From positions 22,282,501 to 22,346,500 of the forward strand of contig CM027377.1 in assembly GCA_015680905.1 (NCBI GenBank): 64,000 nucleotides of DNA. The letters run 5' to 3'. Origin of the DNA: Coptis chinensis. Lineage: Eukaryota; Streptophyta; Magnoliopsida; Ranunculales; Ranunculaceae. The position numbers were made by a program, and so were the translations under genes. The notes beneath the pieces were generated by a model. It had not been told where the DNA came from. It did no database searches and was given only the letters and a program-made list of their open reading frames with translations. Below are positions 1 through 12,175 of the stretch, piece after piece (the stretch's first letter is position 1; each line of letters opens with the position of its first letter).

Positions 1-58
<58 letters not shown>
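1..58. repeat. (AT)n microsatellite
   Basis: The window opens with 29 uninterrupted AT dinucleotides. The repeat probably continues to the left. It directly abuts the first captured gene fragment. Confidence 0.99.
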
Positions 59-61
<3 letters not shown>

Positions 62-81
62 AGACACAGTGAGTAGCGGCA

Positions 82-714
82 GTGAGGCTAAGCGAGGAGA
101 AGAAATGTTGATTTGGTGGATGGAGAAAGCGGGAAGCTAAGCCCGAGACAAAAAATTGCTTCCTCCTAGAAGTTCGCTTTGTGTGGAGGAGAAGGTCGAT
201 GATCTCCTTGGGGATTAAGCCTCCCGAAACAGACTTGGTAGGCACTCGGTAGATATTGGCCGAGAAGGGGGATGAACTCCGTAGAGGAAGGGATACAAGA
301 AAACCATCTTTGAGTTCTGAGAGTAGTCATCGGCGCAAGGAAAGTCATTGTGAGAGCGAGTACAAAAAAGGATTGAGACCTATTCTCTGGCTTTCACCCA
401 ATTTCCCGCTTCAGACAGAAGAACTCCTTCCTTTGCTTGATTTTCTCGCAAACAAGGTCAAGGCAATCCGTTGTCTAAGAGAACTTCTTACTACAAATCT
501 TCCACCAGGAACTTTTCCTGTTAAGGTTGTTATTCCGGTGGTTCCTACTATCAGGGTGTTGGTCACATTTACGAAGTTTGAAGAGTTGCAGCCATTGGAT
601 GAGTTCTCTACGCCTCCTTTAAGTCCTCGTGCTGCAGGCAATGAAAGCCCAGCAGTGATGCAGGCCACAGGTTCATCGTGGCTGCAATGGATAAAAGCCC
701 CTATGAATTGTTGA
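82..714 (+). pseudogene. ANKRD13-like (GPCR-chaperone domain) gene fragment
   Basis: This is the C-terminal part of a plant ankyrin-repeat protein of the ANKRD13/GPCR-chaperone family. The run from 256 to 714 is open and contains GLRPILWLSPNFPLQTEELL, then LANKVKAIRCLRELLTT, PGTFPVKVVIPVVPTIRVLV and TFTKFEELQP, ending in SSWLQWIK, all hallmarks of that domain. The 82-255 stretch continues the protein N-terminally (IWWMEKAG, KVDDLLGD, GRHSVDIGRE) but has two in-frame stops (TAA near 139 and 212) and a frame change near 264. The ankyrin repeats are absent. It lies 130 bp upstream of an unrelated eIF2-alpha fragment on the same strand, so I read it as a captured, dead fragment and not a gene. 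Family assignment is from recognition of the sequence. Confidence 0.8.
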
Positions 715-842
715 AGTTTGTTCAATTTGGAAGCCTCAATCTATGAATTGTTGATTTAGTTTATAGAATTAATTGTTTAGTGTAGTTATTGGTTGTTATC
801 TATTAGTTTACTTAATAATATGATTGTATTTTCTTCCGGCAG

Positions 843-1522
843 GATCTCTATATCAATATTGGTTGGCCTCTATACCGAAAATATGGACATGCATATGAGG
901 TATTTCTTAGACCATGCTCACCTTAAAGTCCGTTGTTGGTGAATTGCAAATTGGTTTAAGTGTTATTGTTTAACCAGGCATTCAGGTTAATCGTGAATGA
1001 TCCTGACTCCATTTTAAACTCACTTACTCGCGAGATTAAGGAAGTTGGTCAAGATGGAAAGGAGGTAACTACAATTCGCGCCACTCATTATTTGGTAGTA
1101 GAAGGTATTCTGTTTGTGTTTAACTTATCAATTTGTCACTACACATGTGACTAAGCTGGTACTCGCTGTGTCAGATGAGATTAAAGATGCTCTTTTAATC
1201 AACATTAGGAGGTGCATGACCCTATAGCCGCTGAAAATACAAGCAGACATTGAAATGAAATGTTTTTAGATGGATGGGGTTCTTCACATCAAGGTCATGA
1301 TCTCATACTGTTGTCTTTAATTCGTTTCATTTCTTTTGCTAATATGATTTGTTTAGCTTATTTGCCCAAATTTTAGTTGCTGTAGCCCATAATACGTCCA
1401 TTCTTCTCCATTTTACAGGCTGCCATGCGGAAAAGTGAAAGCTTCTTTGGAAATGAGGATATCTGTTAAGATGAAATTGGTGGCTCCCCACGTATGCCCT
1501 TACAACACAGACTCTTGACAAG
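843..1522 (+). pseudogene. eIF2-alpha gene fragment with introns
   Basis: Four consecutive exons of translation initiation factor 2 subunit alpha can be read. Exon 843-899 gives DLYINIGWPLYRKYGHAYE and is followed by GT. Exon 978-1064 gives AFRLIVNDPDSILNSLTREI and KEVGQDGKE, between AG and GT. Exon 1154-1293 gives SDEIKDALLINIRR and DGVLHIK but carries two in-frame TAG stops. Exon 1419-1522 gives AAMRKSESFFGNED and, after a frame change, VKMKLVAPHV. Introns and splice-site dinucleotides are kept, so this is a genomic fragment and not a processed cDNA copy. The S1 RNA-binding start and the acidic C-terminus are missing. It cannot encode working eIF2-alpha. Confidence 0.88.
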
Positions 1523-2734
1523 GTATGCACTACTATTGGCCTTGATTTTTTTATGTGAATGCCATATACTGTTTACCGGTTTCCTTTATGAGGTGTTTCA
1601 TACTTTCATGTACGGTTGGATATGTAAACAATGTATATTTTGATCAAATGAGAATTGTTACTTACTTACTTATAGTGTTTTGTAATTGAAAATTTGGTAT
1701 TAAGTAACTAAAAACTAATATTAGTTGTACTAATAAAAGTCATTTATATATTAGACCTCCTTAACAAATTTGATGTTATCCTTTCATTTTTTAAATTTAG
1801 TTAATTATTTGTGTGTTATATGGTTGATTGGTTGAGGGTTTCAAACATTTGGCCTTGAAGCTGTGGGTTGTGGTTTGGTAATTAATAATTTGGTTTTTTC
1901 TCATTTAGTGTTGGGGGTTCTAATTGTCCATTCTGTTCCTATCGTTAAACATATGCATTTCAAGAGAGACCAACCCGAAAAGAAGTAGCTAGCAAAGGAC
2001 AAAGCGTATAACATTCTCTTAAGGCAGGTACGTCTCCCATCAGTGCATGTATTATGCTAACATCACAGTTGACGATTTCTTAACTCGGATTTTTGTTGGG
2101 TATGCAGGATGTACCTAAGCGTAACATTTCTAAATGGAAATGTTATGAAAGGATGGGAAGGATCTTTGGTTAAACCTACATTGTTTGATGTTGTTGTTGC
2201 TGTCATTGGCTAAATTGAGTAGTGTATTTATTTGTCTACGAGCCATGTCATACCATTGCAGCTGACCTCTGTGCTAAGCATTTTGTGCATGTCTTTAGCC
2301 AGTCTTTGTAGTTTTAAGAGTTTTAGAGAAGTTGTTGTATCTTTATTGCTTTTTAACTATTATAAGAAAGCAAGTCAAAAGAAAAGAATGGTGTCTGTCA
2401 CTACTTTCTGAACAGTGTGCAAGTGTTGGATATTCTAAATTGTTAACTCTTCTCTTGGTCATGCTTCCTTCTCTGTTTTCTATTAGCTGGATTTAAAAAT
2501 CTTTGATCAATGGCTAAAGTATAAAGTTTAATCATGTGGACAAATAATGGAATTGTGGCCAGTCATTCTTAACTTTCATTATGGGTAATAGGTATTGACA
2601 CATTTTACAGAGTGATTTTCAATTTATCTTCTATGTTTTCTTTGTTCATTTTTATGGATTTAAAGCAATTATTTGCTCTTTAACTTTGATCTTAACTTTT
2701 CGTATATCATTCGTGTTTCTGATGTAATTGTGGA

Positions 2735-3262
2735 GAGAAGGGGTGGCCCCCTGCTTGCTTTCATGCTCGCGGGTCTATTGTTATCTGAGAAGCGATATAG
2801 TTGGGAGCAAACAACTCTAGAAATGGTATACAAGCAAGTTCCTTGGGAACTGCTTCATCTTCTGTCTCCTCTTAATCCACAGCCAGCCAGAGGTTCTAAA
2901 GTTATATTTTCAAAACCAAAACAAATAAACACGCCATTCTGAGGCAGGTATAAAACTCTTAGATGTTTGAAACACGGAAAGTACATCTACTCTCCACATT
3001 AAGCGGTTAATGTATATCTGAATCTTGATCTGTATCACAGGGAAGAGTCTACACCGATAAAGATAGATATCCGTTGTCGTGTTCAAGGGGATGTGGTTCT
3101 CGAATGCATCCACTTAGATGAAGATCTCATACGTGAGGAATGATGTTCAGAGTTATGTATAACACTTCTTTTATACGATCAAATATTCTATTGCTGATTC
3201 GTGAGGAGATTGATACACTGTGGGATGCCAAGGGCCACTTACCAAAGGACTTCAAAGCAGAG
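2735..3262 (+). pseudogene. class II formin fragment (PTEN/C2 region)
   Basis: This fragment comes from the N-terminal PTEN-C2 region of a plant class II formin, an actin nucleator. The first exon (to about 2946) reads GPLLAFMLAGLLLSEKRYSW, then TLEMVYKQVPWELLHLLSPL, then jumps to SKVIFSKPKQ, so the middle of the C2 domain is deleted. After a GT..AG intron the second exon (from about 3041) reads IKIDIRCRVQGDVVLECIHL, then MMFRVMYNTSFIRSNILLL and LPKDFKAE before GT at 3263. A 1-bp frame break lies at about 3140. There are no FH1 or FH2 domains nearby. It is on the same strand as the two fragments before it. Confidence 0.85.
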
Positions 3263-3722
3263 GTACGCGACAATCATTTTAATGGGAGTATCTATTTTTG
3301 GAATTGGGAATTGAATGTTTGTGTTTATTAGCCATGAACACGACTGAAATTAATTTCAATTGTCCCAGACTTTTAGTCTATTTGGCATGTTATTTTATCT
3401 TTACGACATTATTGTGCCTAGACGCGTCGACATTTTTTTCTTCATTTTGTCGTAGGACAATCATTAGAATTATATTCATGTACCTACATATATATGTTTT
3501 TTCAGAATCGGCCAAAGCGCAGGGGAGGCCACGAGAACATGTACTTGCGACAATGAGGGCATTGTGCTTGCACCGCATGGAACATCTTTAAGATTGAAAA
3601 GCTGTCAATCCCGCAACTTCTCTTCGATCTTTCTGTGTTTAAGAATGCAGTAGGAAGTTAATGGGGTTAGAACATGCAAAATACTGACCCCATCCATCTA
3701 CTCTTATCAAGTGAAGATCGAG

Positions 3723-3945
3723 CGAAAGTACATCTACTCTCCACATTAAGCGGTTAATGTTTATCCGAATCGATCTGCATCTACGGGGAAGAGTCTACAC
3801 TGGTAAAGATAGATATCCGTTGTCGTGTTCAAGGGGACGTGGTTCTCAAATGCATCCACTTAGATGAAGATCTCATACGTGAGGAAATGATGTTGAGTTA
3901 TGTATAACACTTCTTTTATAACGATCAAATATTCTATTGCTGATT
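3723..3945 (+). pseudogene. duplicated copy of the formin C2 exon
   Basis: This segment repeats 2976-3199 almost base for base, including the end of the upstream intron, the exon coding for IRCRVQGDVVL.CIHLDEDL, and flanking bases as far as the word for ATTCTATTGCTGATT. It has its own small differences: the 1-bp frame break of the first copy is absent (the bases for REEMM are intact), but a 3-base gap follows and the homology then stops. About 500 bp of unrelated sequence separates the copies, so the duplication happened inside the captured fragment. Confidence 0.85.
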
Positions 3946-5635
3946 TGTTAGTGGGTTGCGTTGGAACTTAATTGACCTTGCTTTGGAGACAACATGTTTA
4001 AACTCCTAGGGTTTTGTTCTTAATTGACCTTCTTCTTTTCTTCTGGGATATAGGTCGGCCTCTCTTTTCGCTTCTATCGCAAGCTTTTTCGAAGCTCGAG
4101 GTCTGGAGTGAGACCCTGTAGAAGACATGTGCTAATAAGCACAAATATTTCCTAATTGCCCACCGGACCATCCGGATTCATTACTTTCGAGGAGATTTTG
4201 GATCACCCCGAACAAGGGCACCGCTCTCGCCGAGGTTTGAACCCCGTGGTGGTCCGCAGGTGCCCATGAGGAGAGCCGAGGTAAAGTCGGCCGTTTAGAG
4301 AATGTAGTTGCATTACACATGACGTAGGAGAACCAACCAAAGCTTATCAAACCAAGGTCAATAATATTGATGCCTTGAGGAATCAGTTCATGGAGGTTAG
4401 GAATGTCGGGATAAACGAGTGGTGGAAGCATGAAATATGATATGTTGTTCTTTTTGCATGAAATCTGATAAACGAATGGGGAAAGCATGGAGGTGAGGAA
4501 TGGTTTATGTTGTTCTTGCTGCAAGCAACTGTGTTTTCACCACATGTTATACCCATAAACTTAATCAGTATGTTTTCGGCGCAATTCAGCAATGCAAGAT
4601 CTTTATAATTATGTACTCATTATAGTGTCCATCGGGTTTTTTTTACGCTTATTATTGTGTCATCGATACTTACTACTCTCTTATAATACAAGCTTATATA
4701 GTTAACGCCATCGAATATGCTAACATAGAACGTACTATCCGAATCTTATGTCTATGTTACAGCAGTATAGTAGCTCTTTTTTGTACATACAAATTAAAAA
4801 AATAGACTCCAACAAATATAAATACAACCGTCATTTATTTATTTATTTTTTTTACAACTACCAAGGCCCAGGAATGGAAAAAACAAAAACAGACTTATCC
4901 CTTGGATCCCCACTGCTTGAAGTTCACTCCCTTCAATCGTCAAAAAACTCTTCCTTAAAAATTCAAGTACTAACTGCTTCAACTACCGTATGGTTTCTTC
5001 AAGCAATAACCGTTTGTTAAGCGAAACTGTCAGTATACATACAAAAAAATTTCCATTGTCAATTTCTCATGTGGAATCTTTGGCATCAAAAAATAGCATT
5101 ATCCTGCAAAAAAGGTTTGCTCATGACTAATTTCAGTCTCTTCGACAACACTTTGCATATTCCAAATTTATATAGACACAATTTTAACTTTAATAAATTG
5201 TTTCATCGTATCATTTTTTCTTTCATAGTATTGTAGTTTTCTTAAATAGCAGTTCGTCACTTACACTTTCAAGAGTGATTCGTTACTTTTTTGTGTACTT
5301 TTTCTTATTCACTAATGCATTTCATGGATGTATATTAGCTTTAAAATCTAGGCGGTGGGTTCATGGATGTATATTAGCTTTAAAATCTGTATGATTATAA
5401 CGTTATAAGCCATACCATTGTGTTTGGCAAAATAATTAAAAAATAAATAAAATTGTTAGTTCTTTCAATCTTCAATCAACCATCAGTAAGTTCTATGCCT
5501 TAAAGTATGTTATATGTTGCCATCTTTTATTATTTGTAATGGGAGGTGTTTCAATTAAAAAATTGCATATTATTTTGTTAAGAATCATGTCTTGGGTAGG
5601 GCAGCTCATTAGAAATTCAATCCTTCTTGATACAG
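3946..5635. other. non-coding stretch, no gene seen
   Basis: No coding pattern was recognised. Around 4190-4330 there is a GC-richer block with a box-B-like GGTTCAAACC on the minus strand, similar in style to tRNA-derived or dispersed repeats, but no full element could be delimited. The rest is AT-rich with an imperfect duplication of a CATGGATGTATATTAGC word at 5325-5380. Confidence 0.5.
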
Positions 5636-5913
5636 ATATTACCATTTGAAGATTCTGCTGAACAGCCTGGAACCTCAACTAAGGAAACAAAGCCTAAACG
5701 GATACGTAGAAAGTCCGAATGTGTGGTAAATATACAACAGCGATGATTTTTAAATATTTGTTTTTATCAATTCTTTACCCTTTATAACTAACACGGGGGA
5801 AAAAATGTGCGTATTATGTTGGCATAGGAAATTTATCCATACAATTTTAATGAAACCGTGGAAACTTCGGACCACGACTGCTTTGCATCTAAGAGAATCC
5901 ATAAAATTTACGG
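5636..5913 (+). pseudogene. two exons of an unrecognised captured gene
   Basis: Two short open stretches sit between good splice signals. Exon 5636-5725 (90 nt, preceded by CAG and followed by GTAAAT) encodes a charged peptide containing FEDSAEQPGTSTKETKPKRI. Exon 5828-5913 (preceded by TAG, followed by GTAATA) encodes EIYPYNFNETVETSDHDCF and KRIHKIYG. The 102-bp intron keeps the frame, so both exons read through without a stop. Composition differs clearly from the AT-rich surroundings. I do not recognise the family. By position and strand it looks like a fourth member of the upstream mosaic of gene fragments. Confidence 0.5.
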
Positions 5914-8003
5914 GTAATAAACTTTAATTATGTTCAATTCGAATGCTAAACTTCCATCTATTGTTATATTTAGTTTAAATAAAAGTTTCTTTTGAAAGAA
6001 TATGTCGTTATAGGAGTGAATGTGTGTCTTTGTGGGTGTGGTGTTGTGGATGTGGTAGTGTATGGTGTGGTCGGGTTTGGTGGAGGTGGTAGTGTGTGCG
6101 TGTTTTGTGTTCTATGTGTATGTGTATCTTTGGCAGGTCATGTGCTAGAGTGTTGTGTGTGTGGCGGGTGGTGTTGTCTTTGTCTTTGTGTTGAATGTTG
6201 GGATTTATTCTTTGCTATGTACTTGGTCTTTGCGCATTCTGCGTTCTCGCTACTACCGCCTGATGCCCGTGGTGTAATGCGTGTGTGGTAAGTTTGTTGG
6301 TTCGTATCTATGTTCGAACTGGTGTGTGATGCTGTAGTGATGTATGTGGCAGGTGGTTTAGTAGTGTAGTCGACTTATTATGCTGCTGATGTTGTGGTTT
6401 GAGATTGGAGCATGTAAACGGTTATAGGACTGAATGCTGGAGATGGATTGGACTATGTCGTTATTATTATTGTCCTAAACTTACTATTGTTTTATTATTT
6501 ATGGTTGTTAGATATTTTGTTCTTGGAATTTAATTTGTAATGCAACAGTGATGTTACTAATGTCTACTAGATTTGCTCTGCCATGTAATAGTAATGCGAT
6601 AGGATTTACATAAATAGTTGTTCTATCAAACTACTAGATTTGCTCTGCCATGTAATAGTGTTTGTTATGATATTGATAAACAAACACTTTCTTTCAAGGC
6701 CCCTAATGATTCAGTTGCAGCTACTGCCTACAATGTAGTATAACCATTGTTGCTTAATACGACGATGGACTTCAGCTGGGCTTTAGATGCTCCCTTTGGC
6801 CGAATCCTTTAACTTATATAATATTGGGCAAATTAATGCCTTCGCTTTGCGTGAAAACTCGTTTCTATCTAGATTTTTTTTCCTGTACACAGCTGAAAAT
6901 TTTGTGCATAATCATTGTTTGAGTTAATATAATGTTTTTTATTGTTTCAATTTATTATCATGCAGTCTATCTCTGCGCATGTATGAGTTTTTTCTCTTTG
7001 AATAGCCGCTTTTTGGGGCACATAATCAGCCTAAGATCTGTTTTAACTTATGCCCTTATAGCATGTTCTCGCCCTTTTAATTTGAACTTGGGAAGTGACT
7101 AGCGAATGCCTAATTTGATGCCTCTCAATTAAGCAAGATAGAGAGAACAATAGTTTGATTCTCCTGAATAACTTTTTCCCATTTCCCCTAGGAAACATAT
7201 ATATAACATAAAACAAACAAAAAATAATGCATACTGCAGTTTTTCCTTATGTGAGGAATCATATAGTTTAACCTGATTCACAATCAACTTGCAGTTCAAT
7301 CTTTTGTTGGGTGTGTCATGCCTTGGTAGCTCAAAGCAAAATGGCTAAGAAAAATTAAAAAGTTCCAGGAATGAAGGATTAGGTACTCATAAACGACATG
7401 AAACCAAACGATTACCAAGTAGGGAACAACGTAATGGTAATGTTAATGGAAAAGCTAATATTTGGCCTCCATTCTCTTGACCAAAATGTTCCTCGAGACT
7501 ACCGTTTGGCTCAATATTTATATAATTCTTTGCATTCTTGCCAATGTCCATGCTACAGTAAGCCCATGTCAAGGGTCTCTGCACAAACACCCTTCATCCA
7601 ATGCAATCGACAGGCAAAATATCTGAAATCAAAGCTGCATAAAACGACCATTTATCCAATGCAATCAATACACAATGCTCCTCGGAAAACCAAGCCACCA
7701 CTACCAAGTACAATGCCATGTCGCCAACCAAGTCACAACGTCACCACCAAATGACAATCGCCAACAGGTGCCAGGGTGGCAGTACTGTTAAAGTTGACTT
7801 TGAAACCACTTCTGGCGTCGATGACGGATATTGAGTACTAACTTGAAATATTTGGAATCAGTCCCAGTGATGTGTCGCTTAAACACTCTAGATGTAATTC
7901 AATGATGCAACTAGAATCTATAATTTCTTCCTTCTTTCGCCTCCATACAAATGGATACAAATGGATTGAAAAAATTCACCCCTCAATCATTTGAATAATT
8001 CAA
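5914..8003. other. non-coding; GT-rich tract and a 30-bp duplication
   Basis: A strongly GT-rich low-complexity tract covers 5990-6300; its apparent reading frame is compositional. A roughly 30-bp word (CTAGATTTGCTCTGCCATGT) occurs at about 6567 and again at about 6633. An unremarkable open stretch at 7398-7754 shows no recognisable domain. No gene is supported. Confidence 0.5.
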
Positions 8004-8825
8004 TCTCTCTACACATGAAATGGATCCACATTATGTTAAAAGCTTTTAAATTGTAAACTTGCCACATAGCCATCTTACCGAAAGCTATTATTTACACATT
8101 CAATTCAGTCCGCATATTATATCCGACTTAAATGTGAACGTTTCTAAATTTAAAAAAAAAATGGCTTTTTTTAGCTAGCAACAAATTCTTTCTCTGTCCA
8201 ACCTACCTATTTATTTAAACTGACCAAAATATTCAACGATAAAAAAACAATTGCTAATGGATTCACTAGATCATTTTGAAGACAATAATAAGAAAAAGGT
8301 TATTCTTCTTGCATTTTTTTTTTATATTTTATATTCTTCAGTTTAGAATACCAATTATGCTGAACAACATGATGTAATATTCTTATATCTTACAGGTAGT
8401 ACACTCATATGAATCCAACAATGTTCCTCCATCACATATAAATGCTCGCCAAGAGAATTACACAACTAGCCGCACAAAAGTAAACTTCATCAACATAATA
8501 CCTATTTTTTAGGTAAATTAGTTTGTGCCATATATAATACTAATTACATACTAACTAAATTACAGGCGGTTAAATACCTCTTCAAATTTATTTATCAAGC
8601 AAACATGGCAGAGCAAAAAAAAAATCGTTTCAAACAAAGAATAAAACTAACGTATTCAAGTGTTTTTTTTTTCTTATTGAAGTTTTTTGAATATAAAACA
8701 TTTTACATAATCCATTCAGACAAATTTAATATGTAATATTTTACATTTTACATAATTCTTTCCTTTCATTTTTTCCGCCCCAATTTTCTTTCCTAGCACG
8801 TGCAACGCACGTGCCCGTTTACTAG
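8004..8825 (+). mobile_element. Helitron 3' end (candidate 0.8-kb Helitron)
   Basis: The 3' end is convincing: a perfect 8-bp hairpin GCACGTGC-AAC-GCACGTGC at 8796-8814, then CCGTTTA and CTAG at 8822-8825, followed by T. This is the plant Helitron layout of stem-loop, CTRR and insertion between A and T. The 5' end is less sure. TCTCTCTACACATGAAATGG starts at 8004 after an A, which would make a non-autonomous element of about 0.8 kb. Alternatively the 3' end belongs to a larger Helitron that begins before position 1 and carries the gene fragments at 82-5913. No RepHel gene is present. Confidence 0.6.
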
Positions 8826-11800
8826 TACATATTAAGCTAAATAAAAATTTAAAAATAAAAAATGGTAAACTTACAATGGTAACATACATTGAGAACTGAA
8901 ACCACGAGTTATTATGCCATAGTTATACTTAAAAAATCGCAATTAAATAAGCTAACGAGGCCAGTGTCATCTCCCTATAAAAATAGTCACCCGACTTACC
9001 AGTTACCACATTCCCTGATCTCCACCCCTAACTCCACTTCTTGTTCTGCACTTCTAGTTGTGCATGCCAATGCTATTTCACTATTTATAGAATATAGGGG
9101 TGACTTTGTGAGCTGAATTTCCTTGAAACTTGCCTAGATATTTCTTGATAAATTGCAATATGACCAATACTGACTTGACCTGCAGTCTCCTGCAGTCCTG
9201 CCAACTTCCACCTTTATTTGAAAACAAACTAAACCGAGCAAATAACTGGCCATGTTGATGAAAGACTACTCCAATTCTCCAACCATGAAAATGATGAAAC
9301 AGGACGTCCATTATCACTCCTTGATTGGTTCCAGTACACTCAGTAACGTTAACCACACCATTTTAACAAGAAATCTACCAATGTGAGCTTTAATGTTTTG
9401 CACCTTAGATGTTTCGAGTCATGGGCACATGTGAAGTGTTTACTTGTATCATACAATTGTATATCCTTAATCAAGAGCAGAAAGATTATTTGCCATTCGT
9501 TCCAAAATTAGTTGTCCAGCCCCCAAATAATAATCAGAGCCGCTAATGTCATTTTTCTAGGCTAGATTCCACACACACACCCGATTTACAGGACTGATCG
9601 AACACCTTGTTTATATTAAGTTGCTTTAACAGGGCTTGTGGATATGTGAAAGAAGACTTCGGTTGGAGCTTATCATGTTTTAACGAGCTCGACGTGTTGG
9701 ATTCTACTTTTTTGGCCATATCTTGTGCAGTTACGTCTGATATATGATAAAGTGCATGAGACTGAAGTTGCTCTGAGAGAAAGAAACTATTCTAGGTATC
9801 AATCCTTACATCTCCTACGACCGGTTGAGTGTAATACTATACCGGCAGTTTTGGTACGTTAATAAGGACAATCTCACTATTGCCAAACCTAACGTCTTGA
9901 TTACATTTGCAGTCCAATTAAAGAGTAATAAAGCAAACTAACATTGAATAGAAATACTTTTGCACTTGGATGATATTGGATATTAAACTTCAGTGATCCC
10001 CATTGACACTCCTATTTGATGCTACTGTTCCAATTATTGAGGTAGACAACCAAGATTCAATGTAACTGGCAACAAATCAATGCAATTGTTAATCATAAAT
10101 GACACAATTACACAATAAGGACTAAATAATGCATGGTTAGAGTCGTTGTCAAAAAAAAGGACAATGAATTGGAGTTAGGTGCCGAGATATCCAATACTTG
10201 AGGTAAAAAGGACAATTCATACTTCTATTGCTTGTGATTGTTTATTTGTCATTCTGTGGTACGTACAGTGATATTTTTCCCTTCGAAAAGAGGTCCATAT
10301 CAATTAAAAATGGCATACTTGATGAGAAGGAAGAACTTTTTAAAGATGACTTGCCTAAAGGTACATCTAGGTATTCATTGCGCCTTTAAAAGATCAAAAT
10401 CAATAGACTGCTGTGAAGCCAAAAACTAGCAAAAGGACCTAGCAGTGTTGTTAAAGAGAAATAGAACCTACTATGATGAAGAAGGTAAAGTGAGTAATCA
10501 AAAACAACAAGATGAGGAATCTCGAAAACTACACTGTACCAAAGAGTTTTGGGATATGGTGATATTCTGATCATGAGTCTCACTTAAGTGTGTTGTGCTT
10601 GCGAGTGTTTCTTCTGTAATTATGTGAAAGCACAAAATCGTCTTAGGAAGGATCATCCTAAGATAGTGATGAAGCAAATCATGCAATGACTAGAGACTAA
10701 GAGAATCTAACTTATAGCTATTCTCTTGATGAGGTTCAATTGTAATATGCGACCTGTCATGTCATGCTTGTTAGGTATGTAGTCACTCAGTGACTGTGCA
10801 CCTTCGTTTAACGATCGAACTCTTAGGGAGACTTTGTAAGGTTTAACTTTCTAAATAAAACCCCCACAGATCCTTACCCATTATTTCAAAAATAAAATAA
10901 AAATAATAATAATAACAATAACAATAACAAAAAAAAATAAAAAAAACGATTGAACTAGAAAATGACACCGACTAAATAAAGAAAAGAGCAGACCAAAACT
11001 GGAAAAAGATCATTTAATTTGAGGCTTGGCCTGCTAGCCACAAGCCCTAACCATCACTAACAATATGGCAATATCAACATATCAAACCAACTGCAAGATG
11101 CTTAACCACTTGCATATCTCTTCACTAATAATGAAGTCGCGTACGCTTGCCTGCCATCATTAGATATAGTAGTTGAGCATGATTGCATGAATGCCGAATG
11201 GTATAAACATATAACATTGGTTTCTAGCTACTATATTGTGAATCAATATATAAGTCTATTTGCAATTTGAATCAGATCTGGTTCTTAAGATCACTTGTTT
11301 GGTGAATTTTTAAGATCTGATCGAAAAGGTGACACCAGTCTGGCATGTAGCCGTGCAGGCCAGTCGACTAGTTTAATTTCATGCTGGTGGCCGGTGACAA
11401 GACATTGTATATATCAATCAACAGTACTACAAAATCACATACATGATCAGATGCATGCTAACCCCTGGCCGGTATGTGTACTGCTGTCAAGATCACATGC
11501 CAAACTAAACAAGATATTATATATATGGAAGATAGAGTATAGTAAGTTGTTAGAGCACTTACAGGCCACTGTAGATATGTTAGAAATTATATCCATTTGG
11601 CAACTAAAAGTTTGTAAGCAATAGAAGAAGCTGCAGGGACTATTTTCGTGAGAGATAATATGTATCAGATCAGTTTAAGCTGTGCTCTACTATATATACC
11701 AATAAACAAGCTAGAGACTAAAAGATAGAGTGGGTCATTAGAGAACTTACAAATTAGTTCGTGTAGCTAGCAGTATCTTAGAAATTCGATATGCATGGCA

Positions 11801-11839
11801 TCTGTTAAGTTTAATTTGTATGCGATAGAAAAAGCTGCT
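8826..11839. other. AT-rich non-coding stretch with diverged repeats
   Basis: No gene was recognised. The block 8957-9300 is a diverged relative of 11893-12330 (shared words CAGTGTCATCTCCCT, CTATTTATAG, GACTTGAC.TG.AGTCTCCT and GGCCATGT). An A-rich microsatellite-like run lies at 10886-10947. The segments 11549-11660 and 11738-11870 are diverged copies of each other. Confidence 0.5.
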
Positions 11840-11933
11840 GGGACTTCTGTCACAAGTAGATGACACCGGCTTTTTCAAAAGCCGGTGAGCCAGTGTCAAA
11901 AAGCTAGTGTCATCTCCCTGCGAAAGAAGTCCC
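11840..11933. repeat. imperfect inverted repeat (hairpin)
   Basis: The left arm starts GGGACTTCTGTCACAAG and runs into ATGACACCGGCTTTTT. The right arm read in reverse starts GGGACTTCTTTCGCAGG and also leads through GATGACACTAGC. An inner AAAAGCCGGTG pairs with CACCGGCTTTT. The ~94-bp structure looks like two element ends placed head to head. Confidence 0.65.
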
Positions 11934-12175
11934 TAAACTTGTACCTTACTCTCGTCCAATTTCATCTACATATATTGTCATGTCTCCCCAATATTCCAAT
12001 ATTTGTTTCTTGCTTTTAATTTGCAATGTTAAGATTGCTATTTATAGGAAAAAATATTGATGTGAACATGTTATGTTAATGAAAAGAAACGCGTGGAAAG
12101 TGGAAACAAACAATAATGTACGATGTTTCCATGAAGGGGAATGGTAATAACCTACAAATCTTCCTGCTTGATCCA

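Noticed and set aside
5992-6291. 99-codon open stretch rich in Val, Cys and Gly
   Set aside because: It is the translation of a GT-rich low-complexity tract and has no domain.
7398-7754. 118-codon open stretch
   Set aside because: No recognisable motif and no codon bias; ordinary chance length in AT-rich DNA.
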